Source: Streptomyces sp. WP-1
GTDB taxonomy: Bacteria; Actinomycetota; Actinomycetes; Streptomycetales; Streptomycetaceae
NCBI RefSeq assembly: GCF_030450125.1
Contig: NZ_CP123923.1
Span: 1,984,001 to 2,048,000 of the forward strand
Length of the DNA stretch: 64,000 nt
Reading direction: 5' to 3'
Of this stretch, positions 8,211 through 18,896 are shown in pieces. The notes below the pieces were generated by a model, which searched no databases, was not told the origin of the DNA, and worked only from the letters and a program-made list of their open reading frames with translations. The stretch's first letter is position 1. Every line of letters begins with the position of its first letter. The translations under genes were made by a program, and so were the position numbers.

Positions 8211-10937
8211 ATGTCGGACACCGTTGCTCGGCTCAGACGCCTGCTGTGGCGATCTGTGATCGGCGGGAGGCAGTGGAGCGTCGCCAAGCAGGTCTTCCTG
8301 CTCCAGGTGGCCCTCGTGGTGCTGCTGGTGCTCAGCGGCGTGCTCGCCCTCTTCCTCCAGTCCGAGCGGGACACCCAGGCCGAGGCGCGGCGGCGTTCCG
8401 TCGCCGTGGCGGAGACCTTCGCCCACTCCCCCGGCGTCCTCCAGGCGCTGGCGGCCCCCAAGCCCTCCAAGGTGCTCCAGCCGCTCACCGAGGCGGGGCG
8501 CAAGGCGGCCGGGGTCGACTTCATCGTCGTCATGGACACGCACGGCATCCGCTACACGCACCCGATGCCCAGCAAGATCGGCCAGCGGTTCGTGGGCACC
8601 ATCGCGCCCTCGCTGGCCGGGCAGGTCTACACGGAGAGCGTGCACGGACCGCTGGGGCGCGAGATGCAGGCCACCGTGCCGATCGAGGACGCGCACGGCA
8701 AGGTGACCGCCCTCGTCTCCGCCGGACTCAAGGTCAAGAACGTCACCAACGAGGTGGACCGGCAGATCCCGATCATCCTGACCGCCGGGGCGGGCGCGCT
8801 CGCCGTGTCCACCGGCGGCACCGCGCTGGTCGGGCGGCGGCTGCGGCGGCAGACGCACAGCCTCGCCCCCGACGAGATGACCCGGATGTACGAGCACCAC
8901 GACACCGTGCTCCACTCGGTGCGTGAGGGCGTCCTCATCGTCGGTGACGACGGCCTGCTGCTGCTCGCCAACGACGAGGCCCGGCGCCTGCTGCGGCTGC
9001 CGCCCGACGCCGAGGGCTCCCACCTGTCCGAGCTGCCCGGCCTCGACCCCGAGACGGTGGAGCTGCTGGCCTCCGGGCGCGAGGCCACCGACGAGGTGCT
9101 GTTCGCGGGCGAACGGCTGCTCGCCGTCAACCAGCGGCCCACCGACCGCGGCGGAGCCCCTGGCGGCACCGTGGTGACCCTGCGGGACACCACCGAACTC
9201 CAGGCACTGTCCGGGCGCGCCGAGGTCGCCAGGGAGCGGCTGAAGCTGCTCTACGACGCCGGGCTCGGCGTCGGCACCAGCCTGGACGTGCGGCGCACCG
9301 CGGAGGAGCTGGCGCGGATCGCCGTACCGCGCTTCGCGGACTACGTCACGGTCGACCTGGACGACGGGATCCTGCACGGCGAGGAGCCCGCGCCCACGGC
9401 GGCCACCCTGCGCCGTATCGCCGTGCACGGCATCCGGGGCGACCATCCGCTGTACGAGCGGGACCGGCTGATCGCCTTCAAGCCGTTCACCCCGCAGGCC
9501 CGAGGCTACGGGTCCGGCCATTCCGAACTGGTGCCCGATCTGGCCGCCGCGACGGACTGGCGGGCCCAGGACCCGCAGCGCACCGAGAACATCCTGGAGT
9601 ACGGCATCCAGTCCCTGATCTCGGCCCCGATCCGGGCCCGCGGGGTGGTGCTGGGCATCGCCAACTTCTACCGGGCCAAGCGCGACCCCTTCGACGAGGA
9701 GGATCTGACGCTGGCGGACGAGCTGGTGGCCCGCGCCGCCGTCAGCGTCGACAACGCGCGCCGTTTCGCCCGTGAGCACACCCTCGCGGTCACCCTCCAG
9801 CGCAGCCTGCTGCCGCGCGCCCTGCCCGAGCAGAGCGCCCTGGACGTCGCCTACCGGTATCTGCCGGCCCAGTCCCAGTCGGGGGTGAGCGGGGACTGGT
9901 TCGACGTGATCCCGCTGCCGGGCAGCCGGGTGGCGCTGGTGGTCGGCGACGTCGTCGGGCACGGGCTGCACGCCGCCGCCACGATGGGCCGGCTGCGGAC
10001 CGCCGTACACAACTTCTCGACCCTCGACCTGCCGCCCGACGAGCTGCTCAGCCATCTGGACGACCTGGTCGGGCGCATCGACCAGGACGAGGGGGACGGG
10101 GAGGACTCGGGCGCGATCGTGGGGGCCACGTGCCTGTACGCGATCTACGACCCGATCACGCGCCGGTGCGCCATGGCCCGCGCCGGGCATCTGGCGCCCG
10201 CCCTGGTGCATCCCGACGGCAGCGTCACCTACCCGGAGCTGCCCGGCGGTCCGCCGCTCGGCCTCGGGGGCATGCCGTTCCAGACGGCGGAGCTGGAGCT
10301 GGCCGAGGGGACGCAGCTGGTGCTGTACACCGACGGTCTGGTCGAGGACCGCAACCGCGACCTGGACGAGGGCCTCGAACTGCTGCGGCGGGCGCTGGCC
10401 GGGCATCCCGACCGCTCCCCGGACGCGAGCTGCGGGGCGGTGCTGGAGGAGCTGCTGCCGCAGGGGCCCAAGGACGATGTCGCGCTGCTGGTGGCGCGGA
10501 CCCGGGTGCTCACGTCGGACCAGGTGGCCGAGTGGGACGTACCGGCCGATCCGTCCGCCGTCGCGGGGCTGCGGCGGGCCGTGACCGAACGGCTGGAGGA
10601 GTGGGGGCTGGACGAGCAGGCGTTCGGCATGGAACTGGTGCTCAGCGAGCTGGTGACCAACGCGATCCGGTACGGCTCCGAGCCGATCCGGCTGCGGCTG
10701 ATCCGGGACCGGGCGCTGATCTGCGAGGTGGCCGACGGGAGCAACACGTCGCCGCATCTGCGGTACGCGGCGACGACGGACGAGGGCGGGCGCGGGCTGT
10801 TCCTGGTGCAGCAGATGACGGAGCGGTGGGGGACGAGGTATTCGCCGCAGGGGAAGGTGATCTGGGCGGAGATGGCGCTGCGGGGGGCTCCGCCGGCCGG
10901 GCCGGAGCTGACGCTGGACTCGTTCGACGCGATCTGA
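8211..10937 (+). CDS. Membrane sensor PP2C/SpoIIE phosphatase with PAS, GAF and HATPase domains
   Basis: A 908-aa multidomain signalling protein. In order: TM1 (about 28-50); extracytoplasmic Cache-type sensor like that of DcuS/CitA (about 52-182, FIVVMDTHGIRYTHP); TM2 (about 186-208); PAS (about 228-340); GAF (about 355-515); SpoIIE/PP2C phosphatase (about 530-770, SGDWFDVIPL, GDVVGHG); and a C-terminal HATPase_c (ELVLSELVTNAIRYG, DEGGRGLFLVQQ). It would dephosphorylate anti-anti-sigma factors in response to an external ligand, and its kinase-like end could oppose that. ATG 8211 follows a TACAAAT-like -10 closely and lacks a ribosome site, so the mRNA may be nearly leaderless. No partner anti-sigma gene is adjacent. 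Confidence 0.88.
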   Translation: MSDTVARLRRLLWRSVIGGRQWSVAKQVFLLQVALVVLLVLSGVLALFLQSERDTQAEARRRSVAVAETFAHSPGVLQALAAPKPSKVLQPLTEAGRKAAGVDFIVVMDTHGIRYTHPMPSKIGQRFVGTIAPSLAGQVYTESVHGPLGREMQATVPIEDAHGKVTALVSAGLKVKNVTNEVDRQIPIILTAGAGALAVSTGGTALVGRRLRRQTHSLAPDEMTRMYEHHDTVLHSVREGVLIVGDDGLLLLANDEARRLLRLPPDAEGSHLSELPGLDPETVELLASGREATDEVLFAGERLLAVNQRPTDRGGAPGGTVVTLRDTTELQALSGRAEVARERLKLLYDAGLGVGTSLDVRRTAEELARIAVPRFADYVTVDLDDGILHGEEPAPTAATLRRIAVHGIRGDHPLYERDRLIAFKPFTPQARGYGSGHSELVPDLAAATDWRAQDPQRTENILEYGIQSLISAPIRARGVVLGIANFYRAKRDPFDEEDLTLADELVARAAVSVDNARRFAREHTLAVTLQRSLLPRALPEQSALDVAYRYLPAQSQSGVSGDWFDVIPLPGSRVALVVGDVVGHGLHAAATMGRLRTAVHNFSTLDLPPDELLSHLDDLVGRIDQDEGDGEDSGAIVGATCLYAIYDPITRRCAMARAGHLAPALVHPDGSVTYPELPGGPPLGLGGMPFQTAELELAEGTQLVLYTDGLVEDRNRDLDEGLELLRRALAGHPDRSPDASCGAVLEELLPQGPKDDVALLVARTRVLTSDQVAEWDVPADPSAVAGLRRAVTERLEEWGLDEQAFGMELVLSELVTNAIRYGSEPIRLRLIRDRALICEVADGSNTSPHLRYAATTDEGGRGLFLVQQMTERWGTRYSPQGKVIWAEMALRGAPPAGPELTLDSFDAI

Positions 10938-10980
10938 GGTCGGGTTCGCGGCGATGGGGGTGGGTTCGGCGGTGGGTGGC

Positions 10981-11028
10981 CGGGTGCGGGTCCGTCGTGG
11001 CTTGTCGCGCAGTTCCCCGCGCCCCTGA
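10981..11028. repeat. Dispersed intergenic repeat, copy 1
   Basis: Carries the core CGGGTGCGGGT.CGT.GTGG...TCGCGC followed by AGTTCCCCGCGCCCC, shared with copies at 27744, 30228 and 61981. It lies in the convergent gap after the SpoIIE gene. Elements like this are scattered in Streptomyces intergenic regions; the role is unknown. Confidence 0.6.
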
Positions 11029-11045
11029 AAGACAAAGACACAAGA

Positions 11046-11081
11046 GAGGGCCGCACCCCCGTCAACAGGGGCGCGGCCCTC
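11046..11081. terminator. Bidirectional hairpin between convergent SpoIIE and aconitase genes
   Basis: Arms GAGGGCCGC (11046-11054) and GCGGCCCTC (11073-11081) with an inner CCCC/GGGG stem. It sits 19 bp after the aconitase stop on the minus strand and can serve both genes. Confidence 0.7.
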
Positions 11082-11100
11082 AACCGCGGTTACCGATCGC

Positions 11101-13920
<2,820 letters not shown>

Positions 13921-13948
13921 GGTGGCGGCTACGGTGCGCCTCGGCAGA

Positions 13949-13966
13949 TATCTCGATGTCGAGATA
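13949..13966. promoter_or_regulatory. 18-bp palindrome upstream of aconitase (MarR-type, TamR-like)
   Basis: TATCTCGA and TCGAGATA are perfect 8-bp arms around TG, 131 bp before the aconitase start. The MarR-family regulator TamR of S. coelicolor is reported to control aconitase and to bind a similar 18-bp palindrome; the match here is from memory. Confidence 0.55.
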
Positions 13967-14183
13967 ACTCTAGTACATGGGTGCCGGATGGTCATGCCGG
14001 GGCGGCCCCTGCCGCCAGGATGTGCTGCGCCGCGCCTCGCCGCGGTTTCGACGAGGGCGCGGTCCGCGTGATGTCCGACGCGGGCAGGACCGGCCGCTTT
14101 CCTTGTCGGGCGGGTGCACGCTGATGGCCGGAACTGTGGCTTCCGCCATGGCCCGGGGGGCGGAGCGCTGATGGGATGCGCGG

Positions 14184-15140
14184 ATGCGCACTGCCACCTC
14201 CTCGCTCCTTTCCGCCGCCGTTCCCGCCGTCGCCGCGCTTCTGGTGCTCACGGCGTGCGGGTCCGAGCAGGTGGGAGTCTCCGGCGCGGCGAGACCGGGG
14301 TCTGGGTCTGAGTCCGGCTCCGGGTCTGCGGTTCCCGTGTCCGATCCGCCCGTGGACGGTGTCCGGATCACGTCGGTGACGATCCCCGCCGCGACCCCGA
14401 GCCCCATCCCCTCCGACCACGTGGTGCACGCCGATCCGCTCCCGGGCGCCGACTCCGGGATCTCGGCCGCGTACGAGGTCACCAACAGCGGCACCCGGGC
14501 GCTGACGTACACGGTCCTGTTCGAGTTCACCACGGACAGCGGCGCGGTCATGGGCAACCACTTCGAGACCGTGCGCTCGGTCGCCCCGGGCGCGACGAGG
14601 CGCGGCACGGTACGGCTGGGACCGCCGGCCCCCGGGTCGTCGCGGGTCGGCCGGGTCGAGGTCGCCCGGGTGACCCGGGTGCCCGCCGCCGAGGCACCGC
14701 CCGCGCCCGGCGTGTGCCCGCCCTCCGGCATCCGTCTGACCGCCGACGACGGCGACGCCGCGATGGGCCTGCGCGTGGTGGGCCTGCGCCTGGAGAACTG
14801 CGGCAAGCGCGACTACCCGCTCGACGGGTACCCGCGGCTGGACCTGCTGGACGACGACCTGGCGCCCGTCCATGGCGTGCGGATCCTTGACGGGAGCGGC
14901 GGCATCAGCACCGGCACCGGCTTCGACGACCCGGCCCGCCCGCTGGTCCTGAAGCCCGGCGAGAGCGCGGTCTCGGGCCTCATGTGGCGCAACACCACGG
15001 AGTTCGGTACGGCGGTCGACGTCCCGTACGTCAGAGTGCGGGCGAAGGAGGGCGCCGCGCCGGTGACGGTCACGCCCCACCTCGACCTCGGTACGACGGG
15101 CAGGCTGGCGGTGCGGGCCTGGACGCGCGAGGCGTCGTAG
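14184..15140 (+). CDS. Secreted lipoprotein, DUF4232-like
   Basis: A 318-aa exported protein. The signal peptide ends in the lipobox VLTAC (Cys25), so it should be anchored to the outer face of the membrane. A Ser/Gly/Pro linker (about 35-55) precedes an immunoglobulin-like beta domain (about 60-165) and a C-terminal DUF4232-like domain (about 175-300: CPPSGIRLTADDGDAAMGLR, LRLENCGKRDYPLDGYP). Such domains are common in actinobacterial surface proteins, with no known activity. It is convergent with the rhodanese gene and has no operon partner. Confidence 0.75.
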   Translation: MRTATSSLLSAAVPAVAALLVLTACGSEQVGVSGAARPGSGSESGSGSAVPVSDPPVDGVRITSVTIPAATPSPIPSDHVVHADPLPGADSGISAAYEVTNSGTRALTYTVLFEFTTDSGAVMGNHFETVRSVAPGATRRGTVRLGPPAPGSSRVGRVEVARVTRVPAAEAPPAPGVCPPSGIRLTADDGDAAMGLRVVGLRLENCGKRDYPLDGYPRLDLLDDDLAPVHGVRILDGSGGISTGTGFDDPARPLVLKPGESAVSGLMWRNTTEFGTAVDVPYVRVRAKEGAAPVTVTPHLDLGTTGRLAVRAWTREAS

Positions 15141-15171
15141 GACCCGGTCCGTCCGCGTCCGCGGCCGTAGG

Positions 15172-15660
15172 TCAGCAGCCGCAGGTGGCCGCGACCGGGG
15201 CGACCAGGGGGTCGGCGTCGCGGCGCTCCGGGCCCCGCGAGGTCTCGTAGGCGAAGCCCTCGCGCACCCAGTACTCGAAGCCGCCGAGCATCTCCCTTAC
15301 CTGGTAGCCGAGTTCGGCGAGGGCGAGGGCGGCACGGGTGGCGCCGTCGCAGCCGGGGCCCCAGCAGTAGGTGACGACGGGGACGGCCCGGTCGAGCAGG
15401 GCGGGGGCCTGTGCGGGGATGAGCGCGGTGGGGAGGTGGACGGCGCCGGGGATGTGCCCCTGGTCCCAGGAGCCGGTGGAGCGGGAGTCGAGGAGGACGA
15501 AGCCGGGGCCGCCGGGGGCGGCGAGGGCGGCAGCCACGTCGGCGACGTCGGTGTGGAAGCGGAGGGAGGCGCGGAAGTGGGCGGCGGCTTCGGTGGGGGT
15601 GGTGGTTTCGGCGGGGGTGGCGGGGGCGGTCGTGGGGGTGGCGGAGGCGGTCGTGGACAT
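15172..15660 (-). CDS. Rhodanese-domain protein
   Basis: A 162-aa single-domain rhodanese that would move sulfane sulfur via the active-site Cys99 in VTYCWGPGCDGATRA. The family box GFVLLDSRSTGSWDQGHIPGA is present. Residues 1-26 are a Thr/Pro/Ala-rich low-complexity leader, and the last residues TCGC could form a second thiol site. It is divergent from an Lrp/AsnC regulator gene 237 bp away, which probably controls it. A 22-bp tandem repeat occupies the region just upstream of the start. Confidence 0.85.
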   Translation of the reverse strand: MSTTASATPTTAPATPAETTTPTEAAAHFRASLRFHTDVADVAAALAAPGGPGFVLLDSRSTGSWDQGHIPGAVHLPTALIPAQAPALLDRAVPVVTYCWGPGCDGATRAALALAELGYQVREMLGGFEYWVREGFAYETSRGPERRDADPLVAPVAATCGC

Positions 15661-15691
15661 GAGGGTGGGGCCTTTCTTGTCGGCGGGGCTT

Positions 15692-15779
15692 GGCTCTTGG
15701 TCCGGCAGGGTGCGGCTCTTGGTCCGGCGGGGCGCGGCTCTTGGTCCGGCGGGGCGCGGCTCTTGGTCCGGCGGGGCTC
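15692..15779. repeat. 22-bp tandem repeat, four units
   Basis: Four head-to-tail copies of GGCTCTTGGTCCGGCGGGGC (first 20 of 22 bases): 15692-15713, 15714-15735, 15736-15757 and 15758-15779. Units 2 and 3 are identical; a degenerate fifth copy lies at 15675-15691. It sits in the leader or promoter of the rhodanese gene. Confidence 0.85.
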
Positions 15780-15897
15780 GGCGCTGAGGTGGTCCGGCCC
15801 TCCGGCTAGAAATCTACGGACCGCGATCGACGTTCTGAAGGTTCGATCCACGGCGATGTCACCCGTTCGGCCGGGGAATCCGTGCTATTTCTCGACC

Positions 15898-16347
15898 ATG
15901 ACCGCGATATCACTGGACGCCATCGACTGGCGCATTCTCGACGCCCTCCAGCGGGACGGCCGGACCAGCTTCGCCGACCTCGCGCGGGCCGTCTCCATGT
16001 CGGCCAGCGCGGTCACGGAACGCGTGCGGAGGCTGGAGGAGGCCGGGGTCATCAGCGGCTACGCGGCGGTCGTGGAGCCGGAACGGGTCGGGCTGACGAT
16101 CCTGGCGTTCGTACGACTGCGCTATCCGAACGGCAACTACAAGCCGTTCCACGACCTGGTCGAGGCGATGCCGGAGATCCTGGAGGCGCATCACGTGACG
16201 GGTGACGACTGCTTCGTCATCAAGGTGGCGGCACGCTCGATGCGCCACCTGGAGGAGATTTCCGGCCGAATCGGTGTCCTGGGGTCCGTGACGACCAGCG
16301 TCGTCTACTCGTCCCCGCTCCCCCGTCGCGCCATCGCAGCCCCGTAA
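15898..16347 (+). CDS. Lrp/AsnC family transcriptional regulator
   Basis: A 149-aa feast/famine regulator. The N-terminal winged HTH is intact (DAIDWRILDALQRDGRTSFA, SASAVTERVRRLEEAGVI) and is followed by an RAM/effector domain (YAAVVEPERVGL, VTGDDCFVIKV). ATG 15898 has no ribosome site and may begin a leaderless mRNA. It is divergent from the rhodanese gene, a common pairing in Streptomyces, so it probably responds to an amino acid and controls that gene. A 9-bp-arm inverted repeat lies downstream. Confidence 0.9.
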   Translation: MTAISLDAIDWRILDALQRDGRTSFADLARAVSMSASAVTERVRRLEEAGVISGYAAVVEPERVGLTILAFVRLRYPNGNYKPFHDLVEAMPEILEAHHVTGDDCFVIKVAARSMRHLEEISGRIGVLGSVTTSVVYSSPLPRRAIAAP

Positions 16348-16380
16348 TCCCATGGCCTCATCGCCCCATCGGCGGCCAAA

Positions 16381-16403
16381 TCCGTAATGAGCGGCATTAC
16401 GGA
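16381..16403. promoter_or_regulatory. Inverted repeat TCCGTAATG / CATTACGGA
   Basis: Perfect 9-bp arms (16381-16389, 16395-16403) with a 5-bp spacer, 33 bp after the lrp stop and 115 bp before the HTH-MurA gene. It is less GC-rich than typical terminators, so an operator is as likely as a terminator. Confidence 0.5.
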
Positions 16404-16489
16404 ACGAATCGCCCACGCCCTGCACACCCCCGGGGAACCCGCAGGTCATTGACGCGCCATCACCCAAATGGACCCCCCAGCGGGGCGCC

Positions 16490-16505
16490 ATCTCATATCT
16501 GAGAT
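16490..16505. promoter_or_regulatory. Operator-like palindrome just upstream of HTH-MurA start
   Basis: ATCTCA and TGAGAT surround TATC (16490-16505), overlapping a smaller TATCT/AGATA symmetry. It ends 12 bp before the ATG, where a ribosome site would be, and overlaps a GATAAC-like -10 (16503-16508). Autoregulation by the protein's own HTH is the obvious hypothesis. Confidence 0.55.
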
Positions 16506-16517
16506 AACCTCAACCTC

Positions 16518-18047
16518 ATGGCAGACGACTACCTCGTACGCATCGGCAAGCTCATCCGTGACGCCCGGCAACACCGGGGCTGGACGCAGACGCAGCTCGC
16601 GGAGGCGCTCGGCACCAGCCAGAGCGCGGTCAACCGCATCGAGCGCGGCAACCAGAACATCAGCCTTGAGATGATCGCCCGCATCGGTGAGGCTCTGGAC
16701 AGCGAGATCGTATCGCTGGGCTACGCGGGCCCGATGCATCTGCGGGTCGTCGGCGGCCGACGGCTGTCCGGCGCCATCGACGTCAAGACGAGCAAGAACG
16801 CCTGTGTGGCCCTGCTCTGCGCGTCCCTGCTGAACAAGGGGCGCACGGTGCTGCGCCGGGTCGCGCGCATCGAGGAGGTGTATCGCCTGCTGGAGGTGCT
16901 CAACTCCATCGGCGTGCGCACCCGCTGGATCAACGACGGGGTCGACCTGGAACTGGTCCCGCCGGCCGAGCTGGAGATGACGGCGATCGACGCCGAGGCG
17001 GCCGTACGCACCCGTTCCATCATCATGTTCCTCGGCCCGCTGCTGCACCGCATGGACCAGTTCAAGCTGCCGTACGCCGGCGGCTGCGACCTCGGCACCC
17101 GGACCATCGAGCCGCACATGATCGCGCTGCGCCGGTTCGGGCTGCAGATCGCGGCGACCGAGAACCAGTACCACGCGCAGGTGGACCGCACGGTCAGCCC
17201 CGACCGCCCGATCGTGCTGACCGAGCGCGGCGACACGGTGACCGAGAACGCGCTGCTGGCCGCGGCGCGGCACGACGGCGTGACCGTCATCCGCAACGCG
17301 TCCTCCAACTACATGGTCCAGGACCTGTGCTTCTTCCTGGAGGCGCTGGGCGTGAAGGTGGAGGGCATCGGCACCACCACGCTGACCGTGCACGGTGTGC
17401 CCAACATCGACGTCGACGTGGACTACTCGCCCTCCGAGGACCCGGTCGAGGCGATGAGCCTGGTGGCCGCGGCGGTGGTCACCGAGTCCGAACTCACCGT
17501 GCGCCGGGTGCCGATCGAGTTCCTGGAGATCGAGCTGGCGGTCCTGGAGGAGATGGGCCTGGACCACGACCGCTCGCCGGAGTACTTCGCGGACAACGGC
17601 CGTACCCGCCTGGTCGACCTCACGGTCCGTCCCTCCAAGCTGGAGGCGCCGATCGACAAGATCCACCCGATGCCGTTCCCGGGCCTGAACATCGACAACG
17701 TCCCCTTCTTCGCGGCGATCGCGGCGGTGGCCTCCGGCCAGACCCTGATCCACGACTGGGTCTACGACAACCGGGCGATCTACCTCACCGACCTCAACCG
17801 CCTCGGCGGCCGCCTCCAGCTCCTCGACCCGCACCGCGTCCTCGTCGAGGGCCCCACCCGCTGGCGCGCCGCCGAAATGATGTGCCCCCCGGCCCTGCGC
17901 CCCGCGGTCGTCGTCCTGCTGGCGATGATGGCGGCGGAGGGGACGTCGGTGCTGCGCAACGTGTACGTCATCAACCGGGGTTACGAGGACCTCGCGGAGC
18001 GCCTGAACTCGATCGGGGCGCAGATCGAGATCTTCCGGGACATCTGA
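16518..18047 (+). CDS. MurA-like enolpyruvyl transferase fused to an XRE DNA-binding domain
   Basis: A 509-aa fusion. Residues 1-65 are a complete XRE HTH (DARQHRGWTQTQLAEALGTS, SAVNRIERGNQNISLEM). Residues about 73-505 are a UDP-GlcNAc 1-carboxyvinyltransferase domain with the PEP-reactive Cys190 in AGGCDLGTRTIEPH, where classical MurA has GGC.IGARPVDLH. MurA makes the first peptidoglycan precursor; this version could be an enzyme, a regulator that senses UDP-sugars, or both. Canonical MurA lacks the HTH. The ATG has no ribosome site and an operator-like palindrome sits right before it. A 19-bp hairpin follows. S. coelicolor SCO5998 is recalled as a similar fusion. Confidence 0.92.
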   Translation: MADDYLVRIGKLIRDARQHRGWTQTQLAEALGTSQSAVNRIERGNQNISLEMIARIGEALDSEIVSLGYAGPMHLRVVGGRRLSGAIDVKTSKNACVALLCASLLNKGRTVLRRVARIEEVYRLLEVLNSIGVRTRWINDGVDLELVPPAELEMTAIDAEAAVRTRSIIMFLGPLLHRMDQFKLPYAGGCDLGTRTIEPHMIALRRFGLQIAATENQYHAQVDRTVSPDRPIVLTERGDTVTENALLAAARHDGVTVIRNASSNYMVQDLCFFLEALGVKVEGIGTTTLTVHGVPNIDVDVDYSPSEDPVEAMSLVAAAVVTESELTVRRVPIEFLEIELAVLEEMGLDHDRSPEYFADNGRTRLVDLTVRPSKLEAPIDKIHPMPFPGLNIDNVPFFAAIAAVASGQTLIHDWVYDNRAIYLTDLNRLGGRLQLLDPHRVLVEGPTRWRAAEMMCPPALRPAVVVLLAMMAAEGTSVLRNVYVINRGYEDLAERLNSIGAQIEIFRDI

Positions 18048-18052
18048 CACAC

Positions 18053-18115
18053 GGATGCCGCCGCACCTCGTCCTGCCCCGCTGAGGAGCGGGCCGAACGA
18101 GGTGCGGCGGCATCC
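18053..18115 (+). terminator. Long hairpin terminator after HTH-MurA
   Basis: Perfect 19-bp arms (18053-18071 and 18097-18115, GGATGCCGCCGCACCTCGT) with a nested CCCGCT/AGCGGG stem in the loop. It starts 6 bp after the stop and can also stop transcription from the convergent small membrane gene. Confidence 0.85.
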
Positions 18116-18158
18116 CTGGGCTCGCAGTCCTCACACGGCCCCCATCTGACGCCAGAAC

Positions 18159-18431
18159 CTACGCCCTGGCGAACGCCCTGCCCGCGACGACATTCGCGAT
18201 CACCACGTAGACGACCGCGGGGATGCCGTAGTCGAGGAGCACCTGGAGGGTGTGCCCGGAGACGTGGAAGAGACCGATCGACCACCCGGCGAGCCAGTCG
18301 GCGGCGGAGTGGAACCAGCCGACGACGGTGTTGCCCCGGTTGGCGTGGAGCAGGTCCATGAGAATCCAGACGACCAGGATGCCCGCGAGCACGTGGGCCA
18401 CGGTTCGTATGACGGAGTCGATGCCTCTCAT
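18159..18431 (-). CDS. Small membrane protein, unknown function
   Basis: A 90-aa protein with a hydrophobic N-terminal helix (VIRTVAHVLAGILVVWILM), a central hydrophobic stretch around WLAGWSIGLFHV and a C-terminal helix (YGIPAVVYVVIANVV), so probably an integral membrane protein. ATG 18431 is the only good start but no strong ribosome site is seen. It stands alone, convergent with HTH-MurA. No family is recognised. The 190 bp beyond its start hold nothing identifiable. Confidence 0.6.
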   Translation of the reverse strand: MRGIDSVIRTVAHVLAGILVVWILMDLLHANRGNTVVGWFHSAADWLAGWSIGLFHVSGHTLQVLLDYGIPAVVYVVIANVVAGRAFARA

Positions 18432-18623
18432 GGACTGCGTTTTGCCCGCGGCCGCCCGGATAAACAGCCGCGCGGTCCCATGACGGCAGCCTCGCCTGGC
18501 TCTCCCGCCCCTGCGCCGCCGCTCGGTCCGGAAGGTAGCGGGGGAAGGTGGGGCGATGGCGCCGTGCGTGCCAACGGTGTTGACCGACCGTGCACCAACG
18601 CCTTCGTGAGCCGAGGTCGGCCG

Positions 18624-18896
18624 TCAGTCGAAGAGAGTGAGCGCGATTCCATCGGCGATTTCGTCGGCGAAGACCGGACGCTCCTCGATGCCCAATGCCT
18701 GCAGCAGGTCCACCGTGAGCACCCGGTGGCGTCGGCCGACCCGGACAGTGGGGCAGGGAAAGGTGTCCTCGGCGACAAGCCGGTAGGCGGTGTCCAGGCA
18801 CATGCCGAATGCTCTGGCCGCCGTTCTCAAGTCGATACTGACCGGAAGGTTGAAGATCTCACGGAAGGTAAGAGGGGACTCGGCGTGGCCGCTCAT
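18624..18896 (-). CDS. AlpA/excisionase-like HTH protein
   Basis: A 90-aa small DNA-binding protein. The MerR/AlpA-like helix-turn-helix is visible in DLRTAARAFGMCLDTAYRLV followed by FPCPTVRVGRRHRVL, typical of excisionase-fold proteins that fit a target by a winged helix. ATG 18896 has GGAGGAAGG upstream and overlaps the stop of the preceding gene (ATGA), so the two are coupled. In Streptomyces such proteins occur in integrative elements and also in regulator pairs; no integrase or att site is seen here. Confidence 0.75.
   Translation of the reverse strand: MSGHAESPLTFREIFNLPVSIDLRTAARAFGMCLDTAYRLVAEDTFPCPTVRVGRRHRVLTVDLLQALGIEERPVFADEIADGIALTLFD

Noticed and set aside
15692..15779. CRISPR array
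   Set aside because: The units are contiguous with no unique spacers and no cas genes are present anywhere in the window.
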